Source: Dastarcus helophoroides
Lineage: Eukaryota; Arthropoda; Insecta; Coleoptera; Bothrideridae
Direction: 5' to 3'
Assembly (NCBI GenBank): GCA_028583605.1
Contig: CM053332.1
Location: 21,456,297-21,520,296, forward strand
Length of the DNA: 64,000 nucleotides
This document shows positions 1-8,664 of this stretch, piece by piece. The position numbers were made by a program, and so were the translations under genes. A model generated the notes under the pieces. The model worked only from the letters and a program-made list of their open reading frames with translations. It was not told the origin of the DNA and made no database searches. Each line of letters starts with the position of its first letter. Within the stretch, counting starts at the first letter, position 1.

Positions 1-1222
1 ACTTGCTGCTGATTATCCTCCAAGAATAGAATTTTGCAACTGGCTATTGCATAAGATCGCTGAAAATGAGAACTTTCCATCGCTCATATTATTTACGGAC
101 GAAGCGGGTTTTACCAGAAACGGGATACTTAACTTTCACAACATGCATCAGTGGCAAGTTGAAAATCCCAATGCAGTTATTCAGTCGAGACATCAGCGAC
201 ATTTTTCACTTAACATTTGGGGAGGAATAATAGGGGACTCTATAATTGGACCGTTTTTTTACCTCATAGGTTAACAGGAGCATCATATAGACATTTTTTG
301 CAAACAGAGTTACTCGTGTTACTTGAAAATGTTCCACTCATAACAAGACAGCGAATGTGGATAATGCACGATGGGGCACCTGCCCATTTTAGTGCAGTTG
401 CTAGGGAATTTTTGAATAACAACTATCATCAACGATGGATAGGTCGAGGAGGTCCGATACCATGGCCAGCTAGGTCTCCTGACCTCAACCCACTCGATTT
501 CTACTTATGGGGACATCTAAAGCAGATCGTTCACTCCACACCAGTTGACAATATCAATGATCTTCGTGAACGAATTGAAAATGGGTTCAACCAGATTCAC
601 AATACACCAGGCATTTGCGAAAGAGTAAGGAGTTCGCTTAGAAGACGAGCCGAGCAATGTATTGCTGCAGGGGGCAGTAATTTCGAACACTTGCTTTGAT
701 TTTTATTTCTTAATTTTCTACTATTTTTATATCAATGCAGTTAGTAGTGGATAAATTAGAAATTTGCAAAACGAATTCTAATAAATGCAACAATTTTGTT
801 TAAACGCTTTTTTCTCGGAAACGGTTACTTTTAGCGAATTTGAGAAAGAGTACTTTTTTTGTATAAAAAATGTTCCTTTTTACGATTATGGCACTTTTGT
901 GTCGAAATATTGCAATACAAAAAAGTTACGGCAAAAAATAATTGCGGGCAACCCCCTACACACCACGCTACTGCTCATTTAAAAAATATGTTACATGAGA
1001 ATATGCCTAATCCAATTCTTTAACTGCTTGCCCAATTTCATGACTTTGGTACTAACCGTTAACTTTTTGTAGCAAAAAAAACCACTTTAGGGGCGCCATT
1101 TTTAAATGGTCATATCTCCGTTAGGAGGCAATTTAAAGAAAAAAATGTATTGCAACATTTTTCATATTTTAATATGTAGAATATGCTTCTGAAGTAGCGG
1201 CCCGGACTTTTGAACCACCCTG
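1..1222 (+). mobile_element. Tc1/mariner-superfamily transposon, DD41D type, 3' part
   Basis: This is the right-hand part of a DNA transposon; the left end lies outside the window. It consists of a broken transposase (1-699), about 500 bp of 3' non-coding DNA, and a right terminal repeat. Read on the minus strand, that repeat starts CAGGGTGGTTCAAAAGTCC and ends at 1222. The next two bases are TA (1223-1224), the target duplication expected for Tc1/mariner elements. No other copy is seen here, although a different MITE at 46422 shares the terminal CAGGGTG. Confidence 0.85.
2..699 (+). pseudogene. DDE transposase (DD41D Tc1/mariner-like), frameshifted and 5'-truncated
   Basis: Transposase of the IS630/Tc1/mariner superfamily, which cuts and rejoins DNA at TA sites. 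The reading frame enters from the left edge in frame 2 (2-274) and continues in frame 1 (217-699, stop 697-699). The break lies in the T-run at 254-260, so one base has been gained or lost. Candidate catalytic acidic residues are the Asp codon at 98-100 in TDEAGF, the Asp at 370-372 in MHDGAPAHF, and the Asp at 496-498 in SPDLNPLDFYLWG. I count 41 residues between the second and third, a DD41D spacing. The C-terminal tail (VRSSLRRRAEQCI...) is typical of insect copies often labelled Tc3-like. The helix-turn-helix DNA-binding N-terminus is missing because of the window edge. Apart from the frameshift the visible frame is open, so inactivation looks fairly recent. A sequencing error in the T-run is the alternative. 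Confidence 0.9.
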
Positions 1223-1284
1223 TATTAATACGTAAATATCGACATTTGTTGTAAATCTTGTTAACATTTTTTTTAATAATCACT

Positions 1285-1350
1285 GTTTATGCTCAATCCA
1301 CTTGCAAAGGGTAATTTTATTATGCCTTTAAAGCATCGCGAGTAAGATGC
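1285..1350 (-). mobile_element. LINE 3'-end fragment (copy 1)
   Basis: The complement ends with a tail nearly identical to the 3' end of the LINE at 2005-4030, sharing ACCCTTTGCAAGTGGATT. It also keeps the homologue of the last RT codons just upstream. A poly-T run follows at about 1267-1275 on the plus strand, which would be the A-rich tail in the minus sense. It is a short 5'-truncated copy. Confidence 0.6.
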
Positions 1351-2000
1351 GAAGAAAAATGAGATTAGAGTTATATTTTTAGATTTATGATGTGCACAAA
1401 GAGTGGTACATCAGCTAGGATGTAATTAAAGTTAGAGCTGGTACAGCAAGCGCTCGGGGACTTACAATATTATATAATGCTGCAACGGTGCGCATTTTAA
1501 TGTAATTTATCAATTATATTCATTTAGTTATTTATCGGCGGTCGAAGTGTTCGGATGGTAGTGATCGAGGTGGGTGTGAGGGCGGCCGACTTTCTTTCTC
1601 ATCGGTTCATATGCCAGGTACCGCTTTCATGCGGGAGAGTACAGCCCTTGGTGTCGGTAATACCGTTCTTAATAAAGTGAATCGTCGCCTTTAACGATGA
1701 TGTATACAGATTCAACCAAATTTGATTTCCACTACAGGTATCTCGTAAACCATTGGAGATGCAAGGAAGCTTAAATGGGAAAAGTAGGGCAGAATTTAAC
1801 GCCCAACATTATTTCGCTGAGAAAATAATTAAATTCCAATTCGTCTTGATTTTATTTTAAAAAAACTGAATATTGCCATTTTTAAAAATCAGCTGTAACT
1901 TGTTTACTTGAAATCAAGCTGAGTTAACTATTATGCTTTCATTGCTACTCGTTTGCTGAGTCCACAATTTTAAGACACCAAACAGAAGCATTTTTTTAAA
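1351..2000. other. No recognisable gene
   Basis: The section 1540-1690 is less AT-rich and has several CpGs, for example around 1548-1600. I see no open frame, splice pattern or RNA gene that I can defend. The remainder is ordinary AT-rich sequence. Confidence 0.4.
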
Positions 2001-2002
2001 GT

Positions 2003-4030
2003 TTAATCCACTTGCAAAGGGTAACCCCATTATGTTTTCAAAGCACTGCGAGGAGGATGCGTAAACAAGGATAGATGGCGATGAACCGCCTTCTTAAGCA
2101 AGGATAGGTTGTAATTTTTGGGGAAAATTCCTTTCGCTAACAAGTTCCATAACTTGAAAGTTCTATAGAAAAAAGAGTCTCCGTAGACAGAAATCCTCAC
2201 TGTGTCAAGCTGGACCTCACAGGAATTTGCTGCCTCTGAGTATCTAGTACGCCTCAAGAATCTTGCCCTTGGGGGGATCAATCCTATTAGGTTCTGCGAG
2301 CATCTTCCATGATAGTACTTGTAGAAAAGAGACAAGTTACCAACCATACGCCTGGGCTCTAGTGTTTCGAGAGAATCGGTCACACTCTCGTCATCAATTA
2401 GGCGAATCGCTCTTCTTTGAATTGAATCCAAGAGAGCGCAAATGTGTTTTGGGGCTGAACTCCAAACATGAGAACAGTATTCTAGTGTTGGCCTGTACTT
2501 GTAGAAAAGAGACAAGTCAGCAACCTTACGCCTGTGCTCTAATGCTTCGAGAGAATCGGTCAGACTCTCGTCATCAATTAGGCGAATCGCTCTTCTTTGA
2601 ATTGAATCCAATAGAGCTCAAGTGTGTTTTGGGGCTGAACTCCAAAGATGAGAACAGTATCCTAGTGTTGGCCTGTACTTGTAGAAAAGAGACAAGTCAG
2701 CAACCCTACGCCTGTGCTCTAGTGTTTCGAGAGAATTGGTCAGATTCTCGTCATCAATTAGGCGAATCGCTCTTCTTTGAATTGAATCCAAGAGAGCGCA
2801 AATGTGTTTTGGGGCTAAACTCCAAACATGAGAACAGTATTCTAGTGTTGGCCTGTACTTGTAGAAAAGAGACAAGTCAGCAACCTTACGCCTGTGCTCT
2901 AGTGTTTCGAAAGAATCGGTCAGACTCTCGCCATTAATTAGGCGAATCGCTCTTTGAATTGAATCCAAAACAGCTAAAGTGTGCTTTAGGGCTAAACTCC
3001 AAACATGAGAACACTATTGGCTAGTGTTGGCCTAACTTGAGCTTTGTATAGTGTGACTAGCCTGTGCTCTAGTGCTTCGAGAGAATCAGTTAGACTTTCG
3101 TCATCAATTAGGCCAATAGCTCTTCTTTGAATTGAATCTAACAGAGCTAAAGTCTGTTCTGGGGCTAAACTCCAAACATAAGAAGAGTATTTTAATATTG
3201 GCCTAACTTGAGCTTTGTATAGTGTTAATAGCTGATGAGATGATGAGATGTAAAGTACTTTTTAGCTCTAAAAAGAAATCCTAGCTTCTGAGAGGAGGAT
3301 TTGGCAATGCCGCGCACATGATCGTCCCAAGAGAAGTTAGTGCTTCAATTTAATCCTAGGATAGATAGATTAGATCCCACCGAAAGGATTTTCTCCTCCA
3401 TTAGTATATTTGTTGAATTATAACTTGATGTTTTCTTAGAGAAAACCGCAGCCTGACTTTTTGAAGCGTTTAAGTTGACCAAGTCGACCAGAATAACCTC
3501 GAGATCCCGATTAATCATTTACATCTGCTGTTTCCCTAGAAGCAACGTTAGATAATGGTTTGTCGGAGAAAAAAGATGACACAAGGTTACTATCATCTGC
3601 GTAGCTGTATATAGGATTGGAAGTTGAAGCTAAGAGATTGTTCATGTGTAACAGAAATAGAGTAGGAGACAGAACAGACCCCTAAGGCACCCCTGCGTTA
3701 ATCGCAAATGTCTCGGATGAGATGCCATCGACGACGACCTGAAGAGACCTGTCAGCAAGAAAATTGGTTATCAAATGACAGAGTCCTGGAGGAAGACCAT
3801 AAGATGTTAATTTGGCAAGAAGAGATCGGTGCTAGACTCAATCGAAAACCTTTGGGATATCCAATGCCAGAATCCTAGTCTCACCGTGTTTTTCCATAAC
3901 TGAGTTACAGATATGAGTAACATATACCAGTAGATCGCCAGTGGAACGTTGTTGTCTAAAACCGTATTGCCTGTCAAAGATGATCCTATTTTTCTTCAGA
4001 TATTTGTGAATCTCGATTGTCAGTACCTAG
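2003..4030 (-). pseudogene. Jockey/CR1-like non-LTR reverse transcriptase, degenerate, internally amplified
   Basis: Minus-strand remnant of a LINE ORF2 reverse transcriptase, which copies element RNA at a nicked target. Reading 5' to 3', a palm motif like LALDI.K.FD.VWH lies at about 3835-3870 (the F-D codons within 3841-3849). It is followed by GVP-stop-GSVLSPTLF, where the usual Gln codon is TAG (3682-3684), and by the catalytic YADD at 3592-3603. The thumb/C-terminal segment EYCSHVWSSAPK...LLDSIQRRAIRLID runs down to the stop near 2030. The C-terminal 193 codons (2030-2611) are still open. A 60-codon part of the C-terminal region has been tandemly multiplied (see the repeat at 2313-3210). 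No endonuclease domain is visible. The 3' end reads ACCCTTTGCAAGTGGATT, shared with fragments at 1285 and 48126. The stop and the lost frames upstream of 3000 show it is dead. Confidence 0.9.
2313..3210 (-). repeat. 180-bp in-frame tandem amplification within LINE RT
   Basis: Copies begin at about 2313, 2493, 2673, 2853 and 3031, each close to 180 bp and so 60 codons. The first four are highly alike; the one starting near 2853 carries a small deletion close to 2953. The fifth (3031-3210) is the most diverged and looks like the original unduplicated RT segment. Because the unit is a multiple of three, the open frame survives through several copies on the minus strand, and by coincidence an open frame also survives on the plus strand (2263-2937). 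Confidence 0.9.
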
Positions 4031-4574
4031 CGCTTGGATACAGTAAACGTTGCCAAAAATCGGAGATGGTATAGGAAAATTTCTCCCCTGTATCACTGCA
4101 TTTAAAAAATTTAAAATTTTATTATAAATGTCCTTATGTTAAAAACAAAATTAAAATATTGAAATATAAAAGATTGATGATGACAAAATTTAGGTTAAAA
4201 AAATTAAAATTTTAAGTAGTATCAACATTTTTTTAATGTCAGTATATTGAAACAAGGTCTGAATGTCGGGTCTACAAATAAGAAAACCTTAAGTTATGTG
4301 AAAATTACCAGAAATAGTTGACACTTGTAAAAATAACCAAAGTTTTTAAAAATTGAATTTTAGAGAAAATCCTAAAATTTGGTACTTTTACTCTACATTT
4401 AATAAAACTTCAGACATTGACTGACAGACAAAGCACAGCTCAAATTATTGAGACCAAAAGCGCAACATTTTGCATGCAATTTTCCTATATAACGTAAGTA
4501 AGCACTTAAAAACATTTTTGAAAATAGGCCCCCAAGGAGTGTTACATAGGGACCGAAAATGTTCCTACTTAAAA
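4031..4574. other. AT-rich DNA, no gene
   Basis: Low-complexity AAATTTT-type sequence with no coding signal, separating the LINE remnant from the inverted-repeat elements. Confidence 0.5.
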
Positions 4575-4589
4575 CATTAAACCTTACGT

Positions 4590-5398
4590 CTAGTACACAA
4601 TTGCAACAAAATCGCCAAACTCGTGCCTACAAACAAAGTTCTTGTGTCTTCAGACAAAGTTCTTGTGTCTACAGACAAAGTTCTTGTGTCTACAGACAAA
4701 GTTATTGTGTCTACAGACAAAGTTCTTGTGTCTATAGACAAAGTTCTTGTGTCTACAGACAAAGTTCTTGTGTCTACAGACAAAGTTCTTGTGTCTACAA
4801 AGTTGTTGTGTCTACAGATAAAGTTCTTGTGTCTACAGACAAAGTTCTTGTGTCTACAGACAAAGTTTTTGTGTCTACAGACAAAGTTCTTGTGTCTACA
4901 AAGTTTTTGTGTCTACAGACAAAGTTCTTGTGTCTACAGACAAAGTTCTTGTGTCTACAGAGCAAGTTCTTGTGTTTACAAACAAAGTTCTTGTGTCTAC
5001 AGACAAAGTTCTTGTGTCTACAGACAAAGTTCTTGTGTCTACAGAAAAAGTTCTTGTGTCTACAGACAAAGTTCTTGTGTCTACAGACAAAGTTCTTGTG
5101 TCTACAAAGTTCTTGTGTCTACAGACAAAGTTCTTGTGCCTACAGACAAAGTTCTTGTGTCTGTAGACAAATAGAAAACAAATCGCTTCTTCTACAACTC
5201 CCTATGAACAAGCAGCAGTTTCATAAGTCGCTGTCTCAATTGTTAAAGTGTCTCGAAGACTAATTTAGCTGAATTGCGCAGGTGTGGACTCCTAGCAAAT
5301 TCCCTAAACCATTTTGAGATTTGTTTGGGATTGTCTAGAGAAAAATCGTTGATTTGTTTATAGACAGTCGCGCGATCTTGTCTACGAGTGTGTACTAG
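4590..5398. mobile_element. Terminal-inverted-repeat element, copy A, with internal minisatellite
   Basis: Starts with CTAGTACACAATTGCAACAA and ends near 5398 with the inverse, CGAGTGTGTACTAG. The right part (5185-5300: AACAAGCAGCA, TAATTTAGCTGAATT, TGGACTCCTA) matches copy B at 5500-5610. There is no coding capacity, so this is a MITE-like non-autonomous element. I could not assign a superfamily, and I see no clean target duplication. Confidence 0.6.
4625..5175. repeat. 21-bp minisatellite, about 25 copies
   Basis: Head-to-tail copies of a 21-bp unit containing ACAAAGTTCTTGTGTCTACA, with occasional shortened units (near 4797, 4897 and 5105). Because 21 is divisible by 3, open frames run through in several frames and encode simple 7-residue repeats such as VLVSTDK. 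These are not genes. The unit contains an imperfect dyad, TTGTGTCTACAGACAA. The ancestral single unit appears in copy B near 5460-5500. Confidence 0.95.
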
Positions 5399-5428
5399 AG
5401 TGTGTACTAGTCTTAAGAGCTCCTAATG

Positions 5429-5716
5429 GCTAGTACACACTCGCAACAAAATCGCGAAACTTGTGTCTGTAGATAAAGTTCTGCGATTGTCTATAGACAA
5501 ATCGCTCCAAATTTCTCAGTGAACAAGCAGCAATTGCACATTTCGCTGTCTCTTTTGTCATAGTGTTTCTGAAATTAATTTAGCTTAATTGGGCAAATAT
5601 GGACTCCTAAAAAGTTAGTAAATCATTTTGAAATTTATTCGATATTGTCTGGGGACAAAATCCTTGATTTTGTCCCTAGGCAATACCGAATAAATTTCAA
5701 AATGATGCGTACTAGT
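5429..5716. mobile_element. Terminal-inverted-repeat element, copy B, unexpanded
   Basis: Begins CTAGTACACACTCGCAACAA and parallels copy A, but has only about one minisatellite unit. It includes a long internal hairpin (5622-5706) and ends near GTACTAGTCTTAAG, the same flank string found after copy A (about 5397-5408). Confidence 0.6.
5622..5706. repeat. Near-perfect inverted repeat (about 42-bp arms)
   Basis: Arms ATCATTTTGAAATTTATTCG and its complement flank a minimal loop around 5664. It would fold to a long hairpin with a few mismatches. Confidence 0.85.
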
Positions 5717-6225
5717 CTTAAGACGAATCGCAAATCTTCACATCTGATCCAAACGAACAAAATGTAAGCAACCCCACCAATCTTCGTTGCTGCTGCCGTA
5801 AAATATTCAAAATTTATGTCCTACATTTGCAGATATCATGGCGGGCGGGAGGGTGCGAAAAACGCGAAAAGTTTCGGACTTGCTAAGCACGCCGACGATT
5901 CATCAACGTTTAACGCTTTATCGGTATCTGGAAACTTTCGCGGAACTTCGCCTTCTCTGGAAATACATAATTTTCCAACGTTTATGCATTTATATGTCAT
6001 ATCGTTGTACGCACCATCGAAAAATTAAGGCAATTTACTGCCGCTTTAGCCGCATCAACCGCCTCGAGCATATTTTATCCGGATTGTGAGGCGAAGTGCC
6101 AGCCGACCTCTGGAATTATGATCTCGTAAATTATTTAGCTCTTTCGTCGAAATAAGCTTTGGATTCTTTGGTTGGTTAAGTGTGAAACGTTTTTCTAATA
6201 GTCGAAACATTCAAACAAGTTTATA
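5717..6225. other. CpG-containing, apparently single-copy DNA
   Basis: Short overlapping open frames exist (5816-6028, 5838-6089), but neither resembles a family I know. There is no flanking splice or promoter evidence. The base composition differs from the surrounding AT-rich repeats, so it may be unique intergenic or intronic sequence. Confidence 0.4.
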
Positions 6226-6228
6226 GTG

Positions 6229-6366
6229 TAACGAAACGTAATTATAGAATTTGGTACCCAAGGAATTTTTCTGGAGCGCTTTGCGTCATTATCAAGGCCG
6301 GTTCCCCTTAACAAATTTTTCTAGAAAAATTTCTTAGATAGTAAATTCTATAATTACATTTCGTTA
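6229..6366. mobile_element. Two LTR-end fragments in inverted orientation
   Basis: TGTAACGAAACGTAATTATA at the left and its near-complement (TAATTACATTTCGTTACA) at the right are the 5' ends of the LTR family seen at 15191, 16623 and 55786. The right-hand piece (about 6270-6366) matches the U3 region of the minus LTR ending at 17329, including the TTCCCCTTA and TTCTAGAAAA strings. It interrupts or abuts the Gypsy RT remnant. Confidence 0.6.
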
Positions 6367-6600
6367 CACTTGGGGCAGCGATGTTGGCAAAACCTCTCAC
6401 AAACCTTCTGTAATAGGTGCATAACTCCAGAAAACTCCTCACGTTTATCTTTGGGATTGCTTGCGTCTTGCTGATATTTGTTTCTACTTCTGCAGCTGAT
6501 ACAATGTGGCCTAAGAATTCACTTTCCTTTGGAACGAAAAGCACTTCGTCGGATTCAGCTGAAAATTAGCTTGCCATGTCGAAGACTTCTTGAAGATTTT
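6367..6600 (-). pseudogene. Ty3/Gypsy reverse transcriptase fragment
   Basis: The minus-strand translation contains ESEFLGHIVSAAEV, then SKTQAIPKINVRSFLELCTY and YRRFVRGFANIAAP. This is the conserved connection region just after the RT palm in Ty3/Gypsy polyproteins (family pattern EFLGH.VS..G, then VR.FLGL..YYRRF...FA.IA.PL). Only about 65 residues survive. The frame then runs into LTR sequence at 6366, so the last residues of the open frame are not Gypsy. It is a broken internal fragment with no catalytic YXDD motif. It may belong to the LTR family in this window, but that is inference. Confidence 0.85.
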
Positions 6601-6612
6601 CTAGATGTTCTT

Positions 6613-6705
6613 TAAAGCTACAGGATATACTTCTTTCGGGATTGGACCCTGTCAAAGAATTTCTAAAAGTGTTCGACGTTTCGCCCATCATCGTAGGGGG
6701 CTTTT
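6613..6705 (-). repeat. Partial copy of the 7126-7445 foldback arm
   Basis: Shares CAGGATATACTTCTT, GGGATTGGACC and AAAAGTGTTCGACGTTTCGC with the left arm at 7126. It stops in a T-run at 6701-6710, before the CTGAAGA box. Confidence 0.8.
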
Positions 6706-7125
6706 TTTTTTAGAAAAAAACGCTAAAGTCAGGAATCTTAAAAAGGAATTCAATTAAAAAGTGCCAAAATTGTCGAAAACAAAGTTAAGATTTTCAAAAA
6801 CAACGAAAATGTTGAAAAAAAAATCGACATTTAAATTTTCGAAATAATTCAAAAACTTTAAAATGCAACGAAATTTTTACAAAAAAAATTAAAATTTTAC
6901 CAAGAGTTGATTTAAAAACGAAATAGATATCTTATTAAGGCGAAATGTTAATGAAAGTGGAAATTTTCAAAAGTCTAAATTTAGAAATATTTTGAAAAAG
7001 GGACAAATTTTCCAAAATTACAGTTTAAATTTTAAAAAATAGTTTAAAATTTAAAAAATATTTGTGATTAGGAAATGTCGAGATTTAAAAAAATAAAAAA
7101 TTTTCAGTAAAATCTCTTGAAATTA

Positions 7126-7445
7126 CAGGATATACTTCTTCCGGGATTGGACCGTGTCAAAGAACAACTAAAAGTGTTCGACGTTTCGCCCACCACCGTA
7201 GGGGGCTTCTTCAGGAACAAAGAAAAGAAAAAATGAAAAGTGAAATATGAGGGAATATGCAAAAAAAGAAAGAATGAAAAGGCCGATTTCAAAGTTTCTT
7301 TCGTTTTTTGCATATTCCCTCATATTCCTCTTTTCATTTTTTCTTTTCTTTGTTCCTGAAGAAGCCCCCTACGATGCTGGACGAAACGTCGAACACTTTT
7401 AGCAGTTCTTTGACACGGACCAATCCCGGAAGAAGTATATCCTGT
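7126..7445. mobile_element. Foldback with hammerhead-like motif in each arm
   Basis: Left arm 7126-7272 and right arm about 7295-7445 are near-perfect inverse copies. Both contain the string CTGAAGAAGCCCCCTACG followed by GAAACGTCGAACA. Outer ends read CAGGATATACTTCTTCCGG and its complement. There is no coding content. It is probably a non-autonomous retroelement terminal segment in inverted duplication. Confidence 0.75.
7175..7219 (-). ncRNA. Hammerhead-like motif with one extra nucleotide (probably inactive)
   Basis: On the minus strand the order is TGTTC, CTGAAGA, one extra A, GCCC, a loop, GGGC, GAA, ACGT, C, GAACA. TGTTC and GAACA would form a 5-bp stem I and GCCC/GGGC a stem II. GAA and the CUGANGA box match hammerhead core positions. 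The single nucleotide between CUGAAGA and stem II is not canonical, so activity is doubtful. The mirror copy at 7351-7395 (plus) has a damaged stem II. The copy at 63641-63680 lacks stem I. Confidence 0.4.
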
Positions 7446-8664
7446 ACTGACTCTGGCCGTGGAAGCCTTCGTTATCAAATCTCTTGAAAACTTAAATTTT
7501 TCAAAAACCCAAACTTTGAAAAAAGTCAAAAATATCAAAAATTTCGAAATTTTCGTTGCTTAAAACTTTAAGAAAAACGTTTAAGTCGGAAATCTCAAAG
7601 AGGAATTCAATTAAAAAGTGCCAAAATTGTCGAAAACAAAGTTAGGATTTTCAAAAACAACCAAAATGTTGAAAAAAAAATCGACATTTAAATTTTCGAA
7701 ATAATTCAAAAACTTTAAAATGCAACGAAATTTTTACAAAAAAAAATTAAAATTTTACCAAGAGTTGATTTAAAAAAGAAACAGATGTCTTATTAAGGCG
7801 AAATGTTAATGAAAGTGGAAATTTTCAAAAGTCTAAATTTAGAAAAAAATCGTAATTTTTCGCAATTTTCATAGAAAATGAAGATTAAAAGAATCCAAAC
7901 CTTTAAAAAATGAAACTAATATCAAAATTTTAAACGAATATACTGTTAAACGTCGACATTTTAAAAAAATTTTGTGATGTTGATAAAATAAAAAAAATTT
8001 TTAAAAAGCTTTCAGAAAAGTTGAAATTTTAAAAAATGATCCGATTTCAAAAAATAGGTAACAAATATTTTGAAGAAATGTGGAGATTTACGAAAGTGAA
8101 GCAAAAGTATCCGAATTTCAAAAAATAGTTAATAAATATTTTGAAGAATAATTTAAAAACTTTAAAATGCAACGAAATTTTTACAAAAAAGCATTAAAAT
8201 TTTACCAAGAGTTGATTTAAAAAAGAAATAGATATCTTATTAAGGCGAAATGTTAATGAAAGTGGAAATTTTCAAAAGTCTAAATTTAGAAAAAAATCGT
8301 AATTTTTCGCAATTTTCATAGAAAATTAAGATTAAAAAAATTCCAAACTTATGAAAAATGAAACTAATATCAATATTTTTAACAGGTATACTGTTAAAAG
8401 TCAACATTTTTAAAAAAATTGAGATGTTGATAAAATAAAAAATTTTTAGAAAGCTTTTAGAAAAGTTGAAATTTTAAGAATTGATTCGATTTCAAAAAAT
8501 AGGTAATAAATATTTTGAACAAATGTGCAGATTTAAGAAAGTGAAGCATTTTCAGTTAAATTTTCAAAAAAAAGTCCAAATTTTTAAAGAGCCCAAATAT
8601 TAAAGAAAAGTGAAAATTATCAAAGAATTTTAAACTTAGAAAAGTAAAAATGTTTAGAAATAGA

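Larger units (their letters stand above)
6731..8660. repeat. Tandemly duplicated AT-rich block
   Basis: The block at about 6731-7000 recurs at about 7584-7860, sharing AAAGTGCCAAAATTGTCGAA. Part of it recurs again at about 8150-8560. The foldback at 7126-7445 sits between the first two copies. No genes are present; open frames here are by-products of low complexity. Confidence 0.75.

Noticed and set aside
1540..1700. Possible rRNA-derived or structural RNA fragment (balanced composition, GGTACCGCTTTCATGCGGG)
   Set aside because: I could not match it to any rRNA or tRNA region with confidence.
2263..2937. 224-codon plus-strand frame of repeated ACTCRKETSQQPYACAL
   Set aside because: Antisense shadow of the amplified LINE RT segment.
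4559..5263. 234- and 183-codon frames rich in CVYRQSS or VLVSTDK
   Set aside because: By-products of the 21-bp minisatellite, open in several frames at once.
5816..6089. Possible host exon with CpG-rich composition
   Set aside because: No recognisable domain, no convincing splice sites, and overlapping frames compete.
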